Positions 45,670 to 54,148 are shown, counted from the stretch's first letter. The stretch: 64,000 bases of DNA from an uncultured Oscillospiraceae bacterium (GCA_944387065.1 CALXDM010000002.1:248001-312000); one strand, 5' to 3'. Notes: generated by a model from the sequence alone, not told the origin. Numbers and translations: made by a program.

Positions 45670-45784
45670 GCGGTTTCCTCCTTTTCCCCTTGGGGCACCC
45701 CCATCATAGCAGGCCCGCCCCGTCTTGAAAAGCCTTTGCCCCCTAAGCGGCGAAAAATGGGCGGTAACGCGCAAAATCCTTCCC

Positions 45785-45813
45785 TTGACACAGTCCAATG
45801 TCCATGCTATACT
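45785..45813 (+). promoter_or_regulatory. Sigma-A promoter of the ABC-F leader
   Basis: TTGACA (45785-45790), 17 bp, TATACT (45808-45813). The transcript would begin near 45820, giving a leader of about 217 nt. Confidence 0.85.
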
Positions 45814-45842
45814 CGGGCCATCAAAGGGAAAAGGGTGAAAGA

Positions 45843-45854
45843 ATGCGCAAGTAA
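45843..45854 (+). CDS. Three-residue leader peptide (Met-Arg-Lys)
   Basis: ATG CGC AAG TAA with an AGGGTGAAAG ribosome site before it. The stop codon lies inside arm 1 of the attenuator, so a ribosome stalled on it would block the arm 1-arm 2 stem. Confidence 0.6.
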   Translation: MRK

Positions 45855-45981
45855 ACTGGAATTCGCGTCACCAACGTTTATCCTTGGTCCATCCTTGCAG
45901 TGGGCCTTGGTATTTGTGACCGAAGGACAGTTTACTGACCCGCCGGACAGGTACCCCTGTCCCGGCCTTCTTTCGTCATGT

Positions 45982-46015
45982 AAAGCCTGCCTTCGGTCAC
46001 GGAGGCGGGCTTTTT
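45982..46015 (+). terminator. Attenuating terminator before the ABC-F gene
   Basis: Ten-pair stem AAAGCCTGCC (45982-45991) with GGCGGGCTTT (46004-46013), one G-U pair, 12-base loop containing arm 3, then TTTTTG. It lies 22 bases before the ABC-F start, so unconditional termination would silence the gene. Confidence 0.85.
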
Positions 46016-46036
46016 GCGTGAGAGGAGGAATGCGCG

Positions 46037-47578
46037 ATGCTACAGGTCAGAAATTTGACCATTACCCATAAAAAGGATTTGACTACCCTGGTGGAGGGGC
46101 TGTCCTTCGTCCTCTCCCCCGGGGACCGGGCAGCCCTCATCGGGGAGGAGGGCAATGGGAAATCCACCCTGCTCAAGCTGCTGTACGACCCCGCCCTGGC
46201 CGCCCCCTATGTGGAGTGGACGGGAGAGATTTTGGACAAAGGGATCCGGAAGGGCTATCTGGCCCAAGAACTAACTCCATCGGAACTGGAACTGCCCGTG
46301 CTGGAGTTCTGTCAGACCGTTCCCGCCTTTTGTCAGGCAGCTCCCAGGGAGCTGGCCCGTTGCGCCCGGCAAGTGGGGCTGGCGTCCGAGACCTTTTACG
46401 ACTGGCGTCCCATGGCCACCCTGTCCGGCGGGGAACGGGTGAAACTGCGCCTGGCCCTGCTGCTGCTGGATCAGCCCGACATGCTGCTGTTGGATGAGCC
46501 GTCCAATGACCTGGATCTGGCCACCTTGGAATGGCTGGAGCGCTTTCTGCTCTCCTGCCCAATGCCCGTGCTGTATATCTCCCACGACGAGGCTCTGCTG
46601 GAACGGACAGCCAACGCCATCCTCCACCTGGAGCGGCTGCGCCGGCGCACGGTCTCCCGGGCTACCGTGGCCCGCACCGGTTACCGGGACTATGTCAATA
46701 CCCGGCAGTCAACGTTTTCCCACCAGGAGCAAAAGGCCAGAAAAGAGCGAGCGGAGTTTGAAGCCAAAATGGGCCGGTTTCGGCAGATCCGGGACAAGGT
46801 GGATCACCAGCAGGCCGCCATCTCCCGGCAGGACCCCCACGGCGGACGGCTCTTGAAAAAGAAGATGCACGCGGTGCAGTCTCTGGGCCGCCGGTTTGAA
46901 CGGGAGAAGGAGAACATGACTCAGCCGCCTGAATGGGAAAAGGCCATTCTCACCGCCTTTGACCACCAGGAGGCCGCGCTGCCTGCGGGCAAAGACGTTC
47001 TCCGGTTGGACCTGCCGGAACTGCGGGCCGGGGATCGGGTCTTGGCCCGGGAGATCCGGCTGTGGGTCACCGGCCCAGAGAAAATAGGCCTCGTGGGCGC
47101 CAACGGCGCAGGCAAGTCCACCCTGCTGAAGCTCGTGGCGGGCCAACTCCTGTCCCGCTCCGATCTCCGGGCAGCCTGGATGGCTCAGGACTATGGCGAC
47201 CAGCTGCTGGGCGAGAAAACCCCAGTGGAAATTCTGGCCCCCTCCGGGCGGAAAGACGACGTCACCCAGGCGAGAACCCTGCTGGGCGCCATGAAGTACA
47301 AGGCCGAGGAGATGGAGCACCCGGCGGCAGACCTGAGCGGCGGGCAGCGGGCCAAGCTGCTGTTTTTGGCCATGGTGCGAACTGGCAGCAATGTGCTGGT
47401 GCTGGACGAGCCCACCCGGAACTTCTCCCCCCTGTCCGCCCCGGTGATTCGACAGGCGCTGTCAGCTTTTCCTGGCTGTATTATCAGCGCGTCTCATGAC
47501 AGATTGTATTTAACTCAGGTGTGCACCCGGGTGCTGGAGGTCACACCGAGCGGGCTGAGGCCCATCACCTTGGCTTGA
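46037..47578 (+). CDS. ABC-F ATPase, antibiotic-resistance (ribosome protection) type
   Basis: 513 aa with two ATPase cassettes and no membrane helices. Cassette 1: Walker A GEEGNGKST (36-44), LSGGERVKLRLALLLL, LLLDEPSNDLD. An interdomain linker of about 80 residues rich in Lys/Arg/Gln (about 215-300) would enter the ribosome. Cassette 2: GANGAGKST, LSGGQRAKLLFLAMV, and VLVLDEPTRNFSPLS instead of the usual DEPTNHLD. The modest linker and inducible leader point to an antibiotic-resistance member rather than housekeeping Uup/EttA; drug class unknown. AGGAGGAA precedes the ATG. Confidence 0.88.
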   Translation: MLQVRNLTITHKKDLTTLVEGLSFVLSPGDRAALIGEEGNGKSTLLKLLYDPALAAPYVEWTGEILDKGIRKGYLAQELTPSELELPVLEFCQTVPAFCQAAPRELARCARQVGLASETFYDWRPMATLSGGERVKLRLALLLLDQPDMLLLDEPSNDLDLATLEWLERFLLSCPMPVLYISHDEALLERTANAILHLERLRRRTVSRATVARTGYRDYVNTRQSTFSHQEQKARKERAEFEAKMGRFRQIRDKVDHQQAAISRQDPHGGRLLKKKMHAVQSLGRRFEREKENMTQPPEWEKAILTAFDHQEAALPAGKDVLRLDLPELRAGDRVLAREIRLWVTGPEKIGLVGANGAGKSTLLKLVAGQLLSRSDLRAAWMAQDYGDQLLGEKTPVEILAPSGRKDDVTQARTLLGAMKYKAEEMEHPAADLSGGQRAKLLFLAMVRTGSNVLVLDEPTRNFSPLSAPVIRQALSAFPGCIISASHDRLYLTQVCTRVLEVTPSGLRPITLA

Positions 47579-47637
47579 CCCTGCTCTTGCCGTCCGCGGG
47601 CCCTTTCGGTATGCCGAGGACAGCAGGTGCAGCCCCC

Positions 47638-47666
47638 TTGACTTGTCCCCCATCCGCACGTAAAAT
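47638..47666 (+). promoter_or_regulatory. Promoter of pyrG
   Basis: TTGACT (47638-47643), 17 bp, TAAAAT (47661-47666). Confidence 0.65.
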
Positions 47667-47760
47667 AGAGAGGTTATGTCATATCTGAGAGAATCGGCAG
47701 GGCCGGGCAAGGGCGTCCGGGCGCGAAGGGGCCGCGCCTGCCGCAAGGGAGGAACACGCA

Positions 47761-49380
47761 ATGGCAACCGGCACGAAATTCATCTTTGTCACCGGCGGCG
47801 TGGTGTCTGGGCTGGGCAAGGGCATCACCGCCGCATCCCTGGGCCGTCTGCTCAAGCAGCGGGGGCTGCGGGTGCGGGTTCAGAAGCTGGATCCCTACCT
47901 CAACGTGGATCCAGGCACCATGAGCCCCTATCAGCACGGGGAGGTATTCGTCACCGATGACGGGGCGGAGACCGACCTGGACCTGGGTCACTACGAACGG
48001 TTCATCGACGAGAACCTGAACTTCAACTCCTCGGTGTCCTCAGGCAAGGTGTACTGGAACGTGCTCAACCGGGAGCGGGCGGGGGACTACTTGGGGGCCA
48101 CGGTGCAGATCATCCCCCACATCACCGGGGAGATCAAGGCCAACATCTACTCCCTGGAGGGGCCCCAGGCGGACGTGGCCATCGTGGAGATCGGCGGCAC
48201 CGTGGGCGACATTGAGTCCCAGCCCTTCCTGGAGGCCATCCGCCAGGTGGCTGCCGAGCGGGGGCGGCAGAACGTGATGTTCCTCCACGTCTCCCTCATC
48301 GTGGCCATCCCCGGCTCGGGGGAGCTGAAGAGCAAGCCCACGCAGCACTCGGCCAAGGAACTTTTGAGCCTGGGCATCCAGCCCGACGTGATCTTGTGTC
48401 GCAGCGACACCCCCATCCCCCGGGAGATCCTGGAGAAGATCTCCCTGTTCTGCAACATCCCGGTGGAGCACGCCATCCCCAACCTCACCGCCCCCATCCT
48501 CTACGAGGTGCCCCTGATGCTGGAGCGGGAGGGGCTGGCCGACGTGGTGGTGCAGCGGCTGGGGCTGGACTGCCACGCCCCGGACCTGGCCGAGTGGAGC
48601 GCCATGGTCCACCGGGCCAAGCACGTCCACAGCAGCGTCACCATCGCCCTGGTGGGCAAGTATGTGGCCCTGCACGACGCCTACCTGTCCGTGGTGGAGG
48701 CCCTCACCCACGGCGGCATTGAGAACGACGTGAAGGTGGACATCCGCTGGGTGGACTCCGAGCTGGTCTCCGACGGCAACGCCGCCCAGGTGCTGGAGGG
48801 CGTGCAGGGCGTGCTGGTGCCCGGCGGCTTTGGCGACCGGGGGGTAGAGGGCAAGATCGCCGCCATCCGCTACGCCCGGGAACACCAGGTGCCCTTCCTG
48901 GGCATCTGCCTGGGGATGCAGCTGGCAGTGGTGGAGTTTGCCCGGCATGTGTGCGGCCTGGCCGGCGCCCACTCCCGGGAGCTGGACCCCGCCACCCCCC
49001 ACCCCGTCATCGACCTGATGGACGACCAGGTGGGGGTCACAGCCAAGGGGGGCACCATGCGCCTTGGCAGCTACCCCTGCCGGCTCCAGCCGGGCAGCCT
49101 GGCCGCGGCGGTCTACGGCGGGCAGGAGATCCAGGAGCGCCACCGCCACCGGTATGAGTTCAACAATGACTACCGGCAGACGCTGACCGAGGCGGGGCTG
49201 TCCCTCTCCGGCCTGTCCCCCGACGGCCGCCTGGTGGAGATGATCGAGCTGCCCGGGCACCCCTGGTTTGTGGCCGGGCAGTTCCATCCGGAGCTGAAAA
49301 GCCGCCCCAACCGGGCCCATCCCCTGTTCCGGGGCTTCGTCAGCGCGGCGAAGCAATATCTCAATCCCTCAGGGCAGTGA
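47761..49380 (+). CDS. pyrG: CTP synthase
   Basis: 539 aa. N-terminal amidoligase domain (1-267: [26 protein letters not shown]) and C-terminal class I glutamine amidotransferase with nucleophile Cys in LGICLGMQ and the FHPE histidine/glutamate. Makes CTP from UTP, ATP and glutamine. AAGGGAGGAA precedes the ATG. The 95-nt leader shows no clear attenuator by eye. Confidence 0.98.
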   Translation: MATGTKFIFVTGGVVSGLGKGITAASLGRLLKQRGLRVRVQKLDPYLNVDPGTMSPYQHGEVFVTDDGAETDLDLGHYERFIDENLNFNSSVSSGKVYWNVLNRERAGDYLGATVQIIPHITGEIKANIYSLEGPQADVAIVEIGGTVGDIESQPFLEAIRQVAAERGRQNVMFLHVSLIVAIPGSGELKSKPTQHSAKELLSLGIQPDVILCRSDTPIPREILEKISLFCNIPVEHAIPNLTAPILYEVPLMLEREGLADVVVQRLGLDCHAPDLAEWSAMVHRAKHVHSSVTIALVGKYVALHDAYLSVVEALTHGGIENDVKVDIRWVDSELVSDGNAAQVLEGVQGVLVPGGFGDRGVEGKIAAIRYAREHQVPFLGICLGMQLAVVEFARHVCGLAGAHSRELDPATPHPVIDLMDDQVGVTAKGGTMRLGSYPCRLQPGSLAAAVYGGQEIQERHRHRYEFNNDYRQTLTEAGLSLSGLSPDGRLVEMIELPGHPWFVAGQFHPELKSRPNRAHPLFRGFVSAAKQYLNPSGQ

Positions 49381-49540
49381 GGCATATAACCAAGTCAAAT
49401 TTTTCTTTTCACTCTCCACACCACCGGCACATGCGTTTTGCCAAGCAATGCTATCAATGCAGCCCTGTCATCATCCATATCCGTCGGTATGCACGTTGCC
49501 AGCCTTATATTGCACATTTCGCCTGTGTCTCTCCTCCACA

Positions 49541-49582
49541 AAGAGCCCTCTCCCGGCAAGCCAGGAGAGGGCTCTTGTTTCC
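49541..49582. terminator. Bidirectional terminator between pyrG and the DUF1846 gene
   Basis: 13-bp stem AAGAGCCCTCTCC (49541-49553) and complement (49564-49576), then GTTT rightward. The 160 bases between the pyrG stop and this stem hold nothing recognisable. Confidence 0.8.
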
Positions 49583-49605
49583 ATCTTCATTCCATGCAAG
49601 ATAAC

Positions 49606-51093
49606 TCATCGGTGGAACAGCCGGTTGGTCTGGTATTGGGGCGAGCAGGTCAGGTGCAGGCCCAGGCGGGTGTAGATGCTGCTGTCCGCCCCGGACAGGA
49701 TCACCGAGGAATGGGCCTCGCAGCCCCGCAGCTGGGCCAGGCTGTCCAGCGCCCGGGCGGCCTGGGGGTCGGTGGCGGCGGAGATGGCCAGGGCGATGAG
49801 GATCTCGTCGCTGTGTAGCCGGGGGTTGTGGCTGCCCAGGTGGCGTACCTTCACGCTCTGGATGGGCTCGATGGCCGCCCGGGAGATCAGGTGCGCCTCT
49901 TTCTCGATGCCCGCCAGCCGCTTCAACGCGTTGAGCAAAGCAGCGCAGGAGGCCCCCATCAGCTCGCTGGTCTTGCCGGTGACGATCTCGCCGCCGGGCA
50001 GCTGGATGGCTACCGCCGGCTCCCCCGTCCCCTCGGCCCGGGCTGTGGCGGCGGCCACCACCGGGCGCATCTGCTCGGTGACGCTGGCCTGCTTCATCAG
50101 CAGCTCCAGCTTGAAGACGATCTCGTCGCTGCCCTGGCCCCGGCGCCGGTCGCACAGGGCGGTGTAGTACCGGCGCAGGATCTCCTGCCGGGCGGCGGCG
50201 CACACCGCCTCGTCATCCACGATGCAGCTGCCCGCCATGTTTACCCCCATGTCTGTAGGGGATTGGTAGGGGCTCTCCCCGCCGGTGAGCTTTTCAAACA
50301 TGGCCGCCAGCACGGGGAACACCTCCACGTCCCGGTTGTAGTTCACCGCAGTCCGGCCATAGGCCTGGAGGTGGAAGGGGTCGATCATGTTCACATCGTT
50401 CAGGTCGGCGGTGGCCGCCTCATAGGCCAGGTTCACCGGGTGCTGGAGGGGCAGGTTCCAGATGGGGAAGGTCTCAAACTTGGCGTAACCGGCCTTCGTC
50501 CCCCGGCGATAGTGATGGTAGAGCTGACTTAGGCAGGTGGCCATCTTGCCCGAGCCCGGGCCGGGGGCAGTGACCACTACCAGGGGGTGGGTGGTCTCGA
50601 TGTAATCGTTGCGGCCGTAGCCCTCATCGGAGACGATGTGGGCGATGTCGTGGGGATAGCCTGGAATGGGATAGTGCAGGTATACCCGCACCCCCAGAGC
50701 CTCCAAGCGGCGCTTGAAGGCGTCGGCCGCGCGCTGGCCGGCGTACTGGGTGATGACCACGCCGCCCACATACAGCCCTTGGGCCTGGAAGGCGTCGGCC
50801 AGGCGCAGCACGTCCTCGTCGTAGGTGATGCCAAGGTCCCCCCGCACCTTGTTCTGCTCAATGGCCGCGGCGTTAATAGCCACCAAAACCTCCACGCTGC
50901 TGCGCAGCTCCAGCAACATCCGGATCTTGCTGTCCGGCGCAAAGCCGGGCAATACCCGGGCGGCATGGTAGTCGTCAAACAGCTTGCCCCCAAACTCCAG
51001 GTACAGCTTACCCCCGAACTGGGCGATCCGCTCCTGGATGTGGGCTGACTGGCTGTCCAGATAGCGTTGGTTGTCAAATCCGATCCGTCCCAT
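49606..51093 (-). CDS. DUF1846 family protein
   Basis: 495 aa, full family length, beginning IGFDNQRYLDSQSAHIQERI. Contains VVTAPGPGSGKMATCLSQLYH, a P-loop-like GPGSGKM motif, and MIDPFHLQAYGRTAVNYNRDVEVFPVL. The family is widespread in Firmicutes and its molecular function is unproven; a nucleotide-dependent enzyme is plausible. The ribosome site is weak, but the start matches the family N-terminus. A promoter lies upstream at 51151-51179. Confidence 0.93.
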   Translation of the reverse strand: MGRIGFDNQRYLDSQSAHIQERIAQFGGKLYLEFGGKLFDDYHAARVLPGFAPDSKIRMLLELRSSVEVLVAINAAAIEQNKVRGDLGITYDEDVLRLADAFQAQGLYVGGVVITQYAGQRAADAFKRRLEALGVRVYLHYPIPGYPHDIAHIVSDEGYGRNDYIETTHPLVVVTAPGPGSGKMATCLSQLYHHYRRGTKAGYAKFETFPIWNLPLQHPVNLAYEAATADLNDVNMIDPFHLQAYGRTAVNYNRDVEVFPVLAAMFEKLTGGESPYQSPTDMGVNMAGSCIVDDEAVCAAARQEILRRYYTALCDRRRGQGSDEIVFKLELLMKQASVTEQMRPVVAAATARAEGTGEPAVAIQLPGGEIVTGKTSELMGASCAALLNALKRLAGIEKEAHLISRAAIEPIQSVKVRHLGSHNPRLHSDEILIALAISAATDPQAARALDSLAQLRGCEAHSSVILSGADSSIYTRLGLHLTCSPQYQTNRLFHR

Positions 51094-51150
51094 TTTGTCT
51101 CAGGTGCCGGCGGCCCGGCACCCTCCCCCTCTCCCCGCTGGTTTTCCAAA

Positions 51151-51179
51151 ATTCTATCACAGCATACCAGCCAGGACAA
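51151..51179 (-). promoter_or_regulatory. Promoter of the DUF1846 gene
   Basis: Leftward TTGTCC (51174-51179), 17 bp, TAGAAT (51151-51156). Confidence 0.65.
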
Positions 51180-51243
51180 GGCCTTTCCCCGACCTGACCT
51201 GAAAAAAGCCCGGATGTTCCAGCGGGACCCAGAGGAAAGAGAA

Positions 51244-51271
51244 CGCCGCCCTTCCCGTTGGAAGAGCGGCG
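51244..51271 (-). terminator. Terminator of the rpsF-ssb-rpsR operon
   Basis: 12-bp stem with one mismatch (CGCCGCCCTTCC at 51244-51255; GGAAGAGCGGCG at 51260-51271); leftward followed by TTCTCTTTCC. Confidence 0.65.
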
Positions 51272-51322
51272 CAATAGCCGGATCCTGTTTTGTGCCCCAG
51301 GCCCGCAGGCATGGGGAAACGA

Positions 51323-51571
51323 TTAGTCTGTCACATAGGGCAGCAGGGCCACATACCGGGCACGCTTGATGGCCTGGGTCAGCTGGCGCTGATGCATGGC
51401 ACAGGTGCCAGTGGTGCGCCGGGGCAGGATCTTGGAGCGCTCGGACAGGTAGCGCTTGAGCTTGCCCGCGTCCTTGTAATCAATGCACTCCACCTTGTCC
51501 ACGCAGAACGCGCACACTTTGCGGCGCTTGCGGTTGCCCCGAGGCTTGGCAGTTGGATTGTCCATGGCCAT
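51323..51571 (-). CDS. rpsR: 30S ribosomal protein S18
   Basis: 82 aa. [40 protein letters not shown]: the cysteine-containing (zinc-type) S18 form, with the conserved [16 protein letters not shown] precedes the ATG. Last gene of the rpsF-ssb-rpsR operon. Confidence 0.97.
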   Translation of the reverse strand: MAMDNPTAKPRGNRKRRKVCAFCVDKVECIDYKDAGKLKRYLSERSKILPRRTTGTCAMHQRQLTQAIKRARYVALLPYVTD

Positions 51572-51606
51572 GATGGCAAAACCTCCTTCTTGAAAGCTCC
51601 TTCCGG

Positions 51607-52062
51607 TCAGAAGGGCAGATCGTCATCGTCGTCGGTCAGCTCGGCAAACTGGTCCTCGTTGCCGGAGGGGATGCCGTAGTCGACAGGGGCTGGGGCAGCG
51701 GGGCGGGCGAAGCTGCCGCCGCTGTCGCCGTTGCTGTCCCGCTTGGAGTCGCCGAAGTACACGTTGTCGGCGATCACTTCCGCGGAGCGGCGCTTGCCGC
51801 CCTCCCGATCGGTCCAGTCCCGGATCTGGAGGCGGCCCTCCACCACGGCCATGCGGCCCTTGGTGAAGTATTTGGCGACGAATTCCGCCGTGGCGCGCCA
51901 GACCACGATGTCGATGAAATCAGTGGCCCGCTCGCCGCCGTCGCGGCTCTTGAAGTCCCGGTCTACCGCCAGGGAGAAAGACGCCACGGGGATGCCCGCC
52001 TGGGTGTGACGCAACTCAGGGTCCCGGGTCAGGCGACCCATGAGAACGATACGGTTGAGCAT
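51607..52062 (-). CDS. ssb: Single-stranded DNA-binding protein
   Basis: 151 aa. OB fold (1-105: [33 protein letters not shown]...) with a short Gly/Ser/Pro linker and the acidic tip DDDDDLPF, which recruits partner proteins. GGAGGCG precedes the ATG. Located between rpsF and rpsR, as in most Firmicutes. Confidence 0.97.
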   Translation of the reverse strand: MLNRIVLMGRLTRDPELRHTQAGIPVASFSLAVDRDFKSRDGGERATDFIDIVVWRATAEFVAKYFTKGRMAVVEGRLQIRDWTDREGGKRRSAEVIADNVYFGDSKRDSNGDSGGSFARPAAPAPVDYGIPSGNEDQFAELTDDDDDLPF

Positions 52063-52076
52063 CTTTTTTCGCCTCC

Positions 52077-52373
52077 TCAGCCGTCCTTGCTGACGATGAT
52101 GGAGCGCATGATGCCGGTGTTGATCCGCATCAGCCGTTCCAGCTCCGCCGGGAAGCCGGGGTCGGCGGAAAAGCTCATCAGCACATAGTAGCCCTCGTCC
52201 AGGTCCTGGATGGGGTAGGCCAGCCTGCGCTTGCCCCACTCATCCACGTCGCTCACCGTGCCCCGGCCCTCAGCCAGCTCCTTAAAGCGGGCCACTAGGG
52301 CGGCGGTCTCCTCCTCCCCCAGGGTGGGGTTGATGACGTAGAGCACTTCGTAGCTGCCGGTCAGTTTTGCCAT
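52077..52373 (-). CDS. rpsF: 30S ribosomal protein S6
   Basis: 98 aa. YEVLYVINPTLGEEE, DEWGKRRLAYPIQDLDEGYYVLMSF and ERLMRINTGIMRSIIV are the S6 signatures. GGAGGTG precedes the ATG. First gene of the operon, and the last chromosomal gene before the mobile region. Confidence 0.97.
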   Translation of the reverse strand: MAKLTGSYEVLYVINPTLGEEETAALVARFKELAEGRGTVSDVDEWGKRRLAYPIQDLDEGYYVLMSFSADPGFPAELERLMRINTGIMRSIIVSKDG

Positions 52374-52465
52374 GTCTTGCACCTCCTTGTGGACATATGG
52401 CCCCCGGCATCTGCCGGAGGCAAGGATTGCTGTTGCCGCTGCAACTTGGCGCGGCAAGCTAAATT

Positions 52466-52493
52466 ATTATATCGGAATGGCCCGATTTGTCAA
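52466..52493 (-). promoter_or_regulatory. Promoter of the rpsF operon
   Basis: Leftward TTGACA (52488-52493), 16 bp, TATAAT (52466-52471). Confidence 0.85.
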
Positions 52494-52532
52494 GGGTTTT
52501 GGCCCAAACTTTTCCGGATGGCAGCCATTAAG

Positions 52533-52577
52533 ATTAGGTTACACAAGGTCAACGACCGAGTGTGACCTAATTTTTTT
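52533..52577 (+). terminator. Strong hairpin with T-run at the left edge of the mobile region
   Basis: ATTAGGTTACAC (52533-52544) pairs with GTGTGACCTAAT (52560-52571, one mismatch), enclosing GGTC/GACC, followed by seven T. It has the shape of a rightward intrinsic terminator, yet no rightward gene precedes it. It could insulate the element, attenuate its first operon, or be part of an element end. Confidence 0.7.
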
Positions 52578-52597
52578 GGCCGTTTGGAGGTGAGGAC

Positions 52598-52873
52598 ATG
52601 GCCGACTATGCTTTTAGAACCATCGGGGACCGGATGGAAATTCAGAGAATGTGGGAAAACGGGCTGTCCCCGAAAGAGATCGCCGGAGAAACCGGGAAAT
52701 CCCTGGACGTAGTTTATACCGAACTTTCCCGGGGACGGGACGGATCCAGACTGCCGGACCAGCGCCTGCGGTATAGCGCGGAACTGGCCCAGCGGAAGGT
52801 GCAGCAGTCCCTGGAGCGGCGGGGCAGAAAAGCCCGTAAGCCCACCGCCAGCGAACAGGCGGCGAAACAGTAA
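52598..52873 (+). CDS. Small helix-turn-helix protein
   Basis: 91 aa. The HTH is visible at about 22-46 (GLSPKEIAGETGKSLDVVYTELSRG), similar to the HTH that opens IS30-type transposases and Hin-like resolvases, with a basic C-terminal half (QRKVQQSLERRGRKARK). Probably DNA-binding and possibly the element's own regulator, as it is the first gene of the rightward cluster. GGAGGTGAGG precedes the ATG. Confidence 0.75.
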   Translation: MADYAFRTIGDRMEIQRMWENGLSPKEIAGETGKSLDVVYTELSRGRDGSRLPDQRLRYSAELAQRKVQQSLERRGRKARKPTASEQAAKQ

Positions 52874-52893
52874 GCCGCCGGAAAGGATACGCC

Positions 52894-53358
52894 ATGAAAC
52901 GAAAGGAAATTAAGTGGCGGCGGGAAGGGCGCGGCACCATGGCCGGGCGACAGGATGGGATCATTTTTCGGATATTCCATCCGTGGGACGCACCGGAGCG
53001 GGGCCACACCGTAAGTTGCTACGACACAAGAGGGACCGGGAGAGAGATCAGCACGGCGGGATACCGGGAATTTACCTGGGAGGAGGCCGTGGAGTTCTGC
53101 CAGAAGATCGCGGCCGGGGAGATTGACCTGGAGGACCTGCAGGCACAGTTCGACGCGGAGGACATGGCCAAGGAGCGGGAGGCCGTGAGAAAAACCACGG
53201 AAAAGGCCAAGAGGCTGGCCACCATGCTGGAGGGGTACGGGATGAAGTACACCGACCTGCTGGAACTGGAGGTCATGCGCCACGCCCTGGGGGAAATGGG
53301 ACACCAGATCCTTATGGGCCACCAACGGGGGGGGGAGGGCTGGCCGGATGGGACCTGA
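52894..53358 (+). CDS. Unknown mobile-element protein
   Basis: 154 aa, not recognised. Basic N-terminus, a central acidic helix (EEAVEFCQKIAAGEIDLEDLQAQFDAEDMAKEREAV) and a C-terminal helix. Near its 3' end is a G9 tract (53327-53335) encoding part of QRGGEGW; length change there would shift the last residues and alter the ribosome site of the next gene. GGAAAGGATA precedes the ATG. Its end overlaps the next start by 11 bases. Confidence 0.65.
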   Translation: MKRKEIKWRREGRGTMAGRQDGIIFRIFHPWDAPERGHTVSCYDTRGTGREISTAGYREFTWEEAVEFCQKIAAGEIDLEDLQAQFDAEDMAKEREAVRKTTEKAKRLATMLEGYGMKYTDLLELEVMRHALGEMGHQILMGHQRGGEGWPDGT

Positions 53359-53782
53359 CGAAAAGGACACAGGGGTAATTGTGATCTATGAGGAGCCGGA
53401 CGGGCCGCTGCTGGGGACCGTGGACGGAGAGATCCCGGAAATTGACCTGGAGGAGGAGCGACCGGGCGTTTACCTGGAAGGGGAAGTCATAGAGGAAATT
53501 AGAAACCGCGTCGAGAAAATGATCGTGCAAGAGGCGGAGGCCATTAAATCCGTGTGGCAGGAACTTTACGGGAATATCTGCGCGGCGTCGGGCGTGTTCG
53601 CCAAGTGGATCACGGCCGTGGCGGCACAGATTGAGGAAAAGCACGAACTGGAAACCGCCCTGCGCTGGGCGTCGTGCTATTACCGGCCAGCGTTCAACCG
53701 ATACCGACACACCAAGAAAAAGAGGACCCGCAAGAAGTACGAAAAGAAGATCCTGGCCTGGTATCGGGAGGAGGTCCTGTAA
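53348..53782 (+). CDS. Unknown mobile-element protein
   Basis: 144 aa, not recognised. Acidic N-terminal 60 residues with beta character (VIVIYEEPDGPLLGTVDGEIPEIDL), a helical middle and a very basic C-terminus (NRYRHTKKKRTRKKYEKKILAWYREE), which suggests nucleic-acid contact. The start overlaps the previous gene; its GGAGGG ribosome site abuts the G9 tract. Confidence 0.65.
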   Translation: MGPDEKDTGVIVIYEEPDGPLLGTVDGEIPEIDLEEERPGVYLEGEVIEEIRNRVEKMIVQEAEAIKSVWQELYGNICAASGVFAKWITAVAAQIEEKHELETALRWASCYYRPAFNRYRHTKKKRTRKKYEKKILAWYREEVL

Positions 53783-54148
53783 ATGTTGCGGTTGACGGCA
53801 AGCAAAACCAAGTTATACACACTTGTTCAGAAATATGTGGACAACCTCCCGCCCATGCGGAGCGGGACACAGTTCACCAAGTACCCGCGCACCCCGGACT
53901 ATGCCCTGGACTGGATCACCCCGAAATGGGACAAGGCCCACGCCTTTTTCTCCACCTGCATGGGGCGCCCTCTCCTCTCCATCGAAATCAAGGACGGGGA
54001 AACCGGGAAAACGGTGAGCCGGGAGGTCTACAACCTGGACCTGCAGGATCTCCGAGATCGCGGAATGGTAGAGGAATTTGTGACGGCTGCGGAGCGCCGG
54101 CGGATAGAAAGGGGTGCCGAAAATGGCGGACTTTCTCCCGCTACCTGA
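53783..54148 (+). CDS. Unknown mobile-element protein
   Basis: 121 aa, not recognised. Mixed alpha/beta, no membrane segment; contains DWITPKWDKAHAFFSTCMGRPLLSIEIKDGETG. It starts directly after the previous stop, with GGGAGGAGG inside the preceding gene, and its 3' end overlaps the MT-A70 gene by 26 bases, indicating a translationally coupled operon. Confidence 0.65.
   Translation: MLRLTASKTKLYTLVQKYVDNLPPMRSGTQFTKYPRTPDYALDWITPKWDKAHAFFSTCMGRPLLSIEIKDGETGKTVSREVYNLDLQDLRDRGMVEEFVTAAERRRIERGAENGGLSPAT

Larger units (their letters stand above)
45820..46036 (+). ncRNA. Attenuator leader of the ABC-F gene
   Basis: Contains a three-codon upstream ORF (45843-45854) and mutually exclusive pairings. 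Arm 1 (45850-45871) pairs with arm 2 (45916-45936) through 9+4+5 base pairs. The 5' part of arm 2 (GTGACCGAAGG, 45916-45926) is an exact 11-base complement of arm 3 (CCTTCGGTCAC, 45990-46000). Arm 3 overlaps the left arm and loop of an intrinsic terminator (45982-46015). An extra hairpin GGACAGG/CCTGTCC (45945-45962) lies between arms 2 and 3. This is the layout of ribosome-stalling attenuation known for antibiotic-inducible ABC-F genes; mechanism inferred from sequence. Confidence 0.8.

Noticed and set aside
45613..46071. 152-codon open frame across the ABC-F promoter and leader
   Set aside because: It would run through the promoter, attenuator and ribosome site; the leader is better explained as regulatory RNA with a tiny ORF.
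52533..52577. tRNA fragment or attachment site
   Set aside because: The hairpin has no cloverleaf or TpsiC-arm features, and no second copy is visible inside the window.
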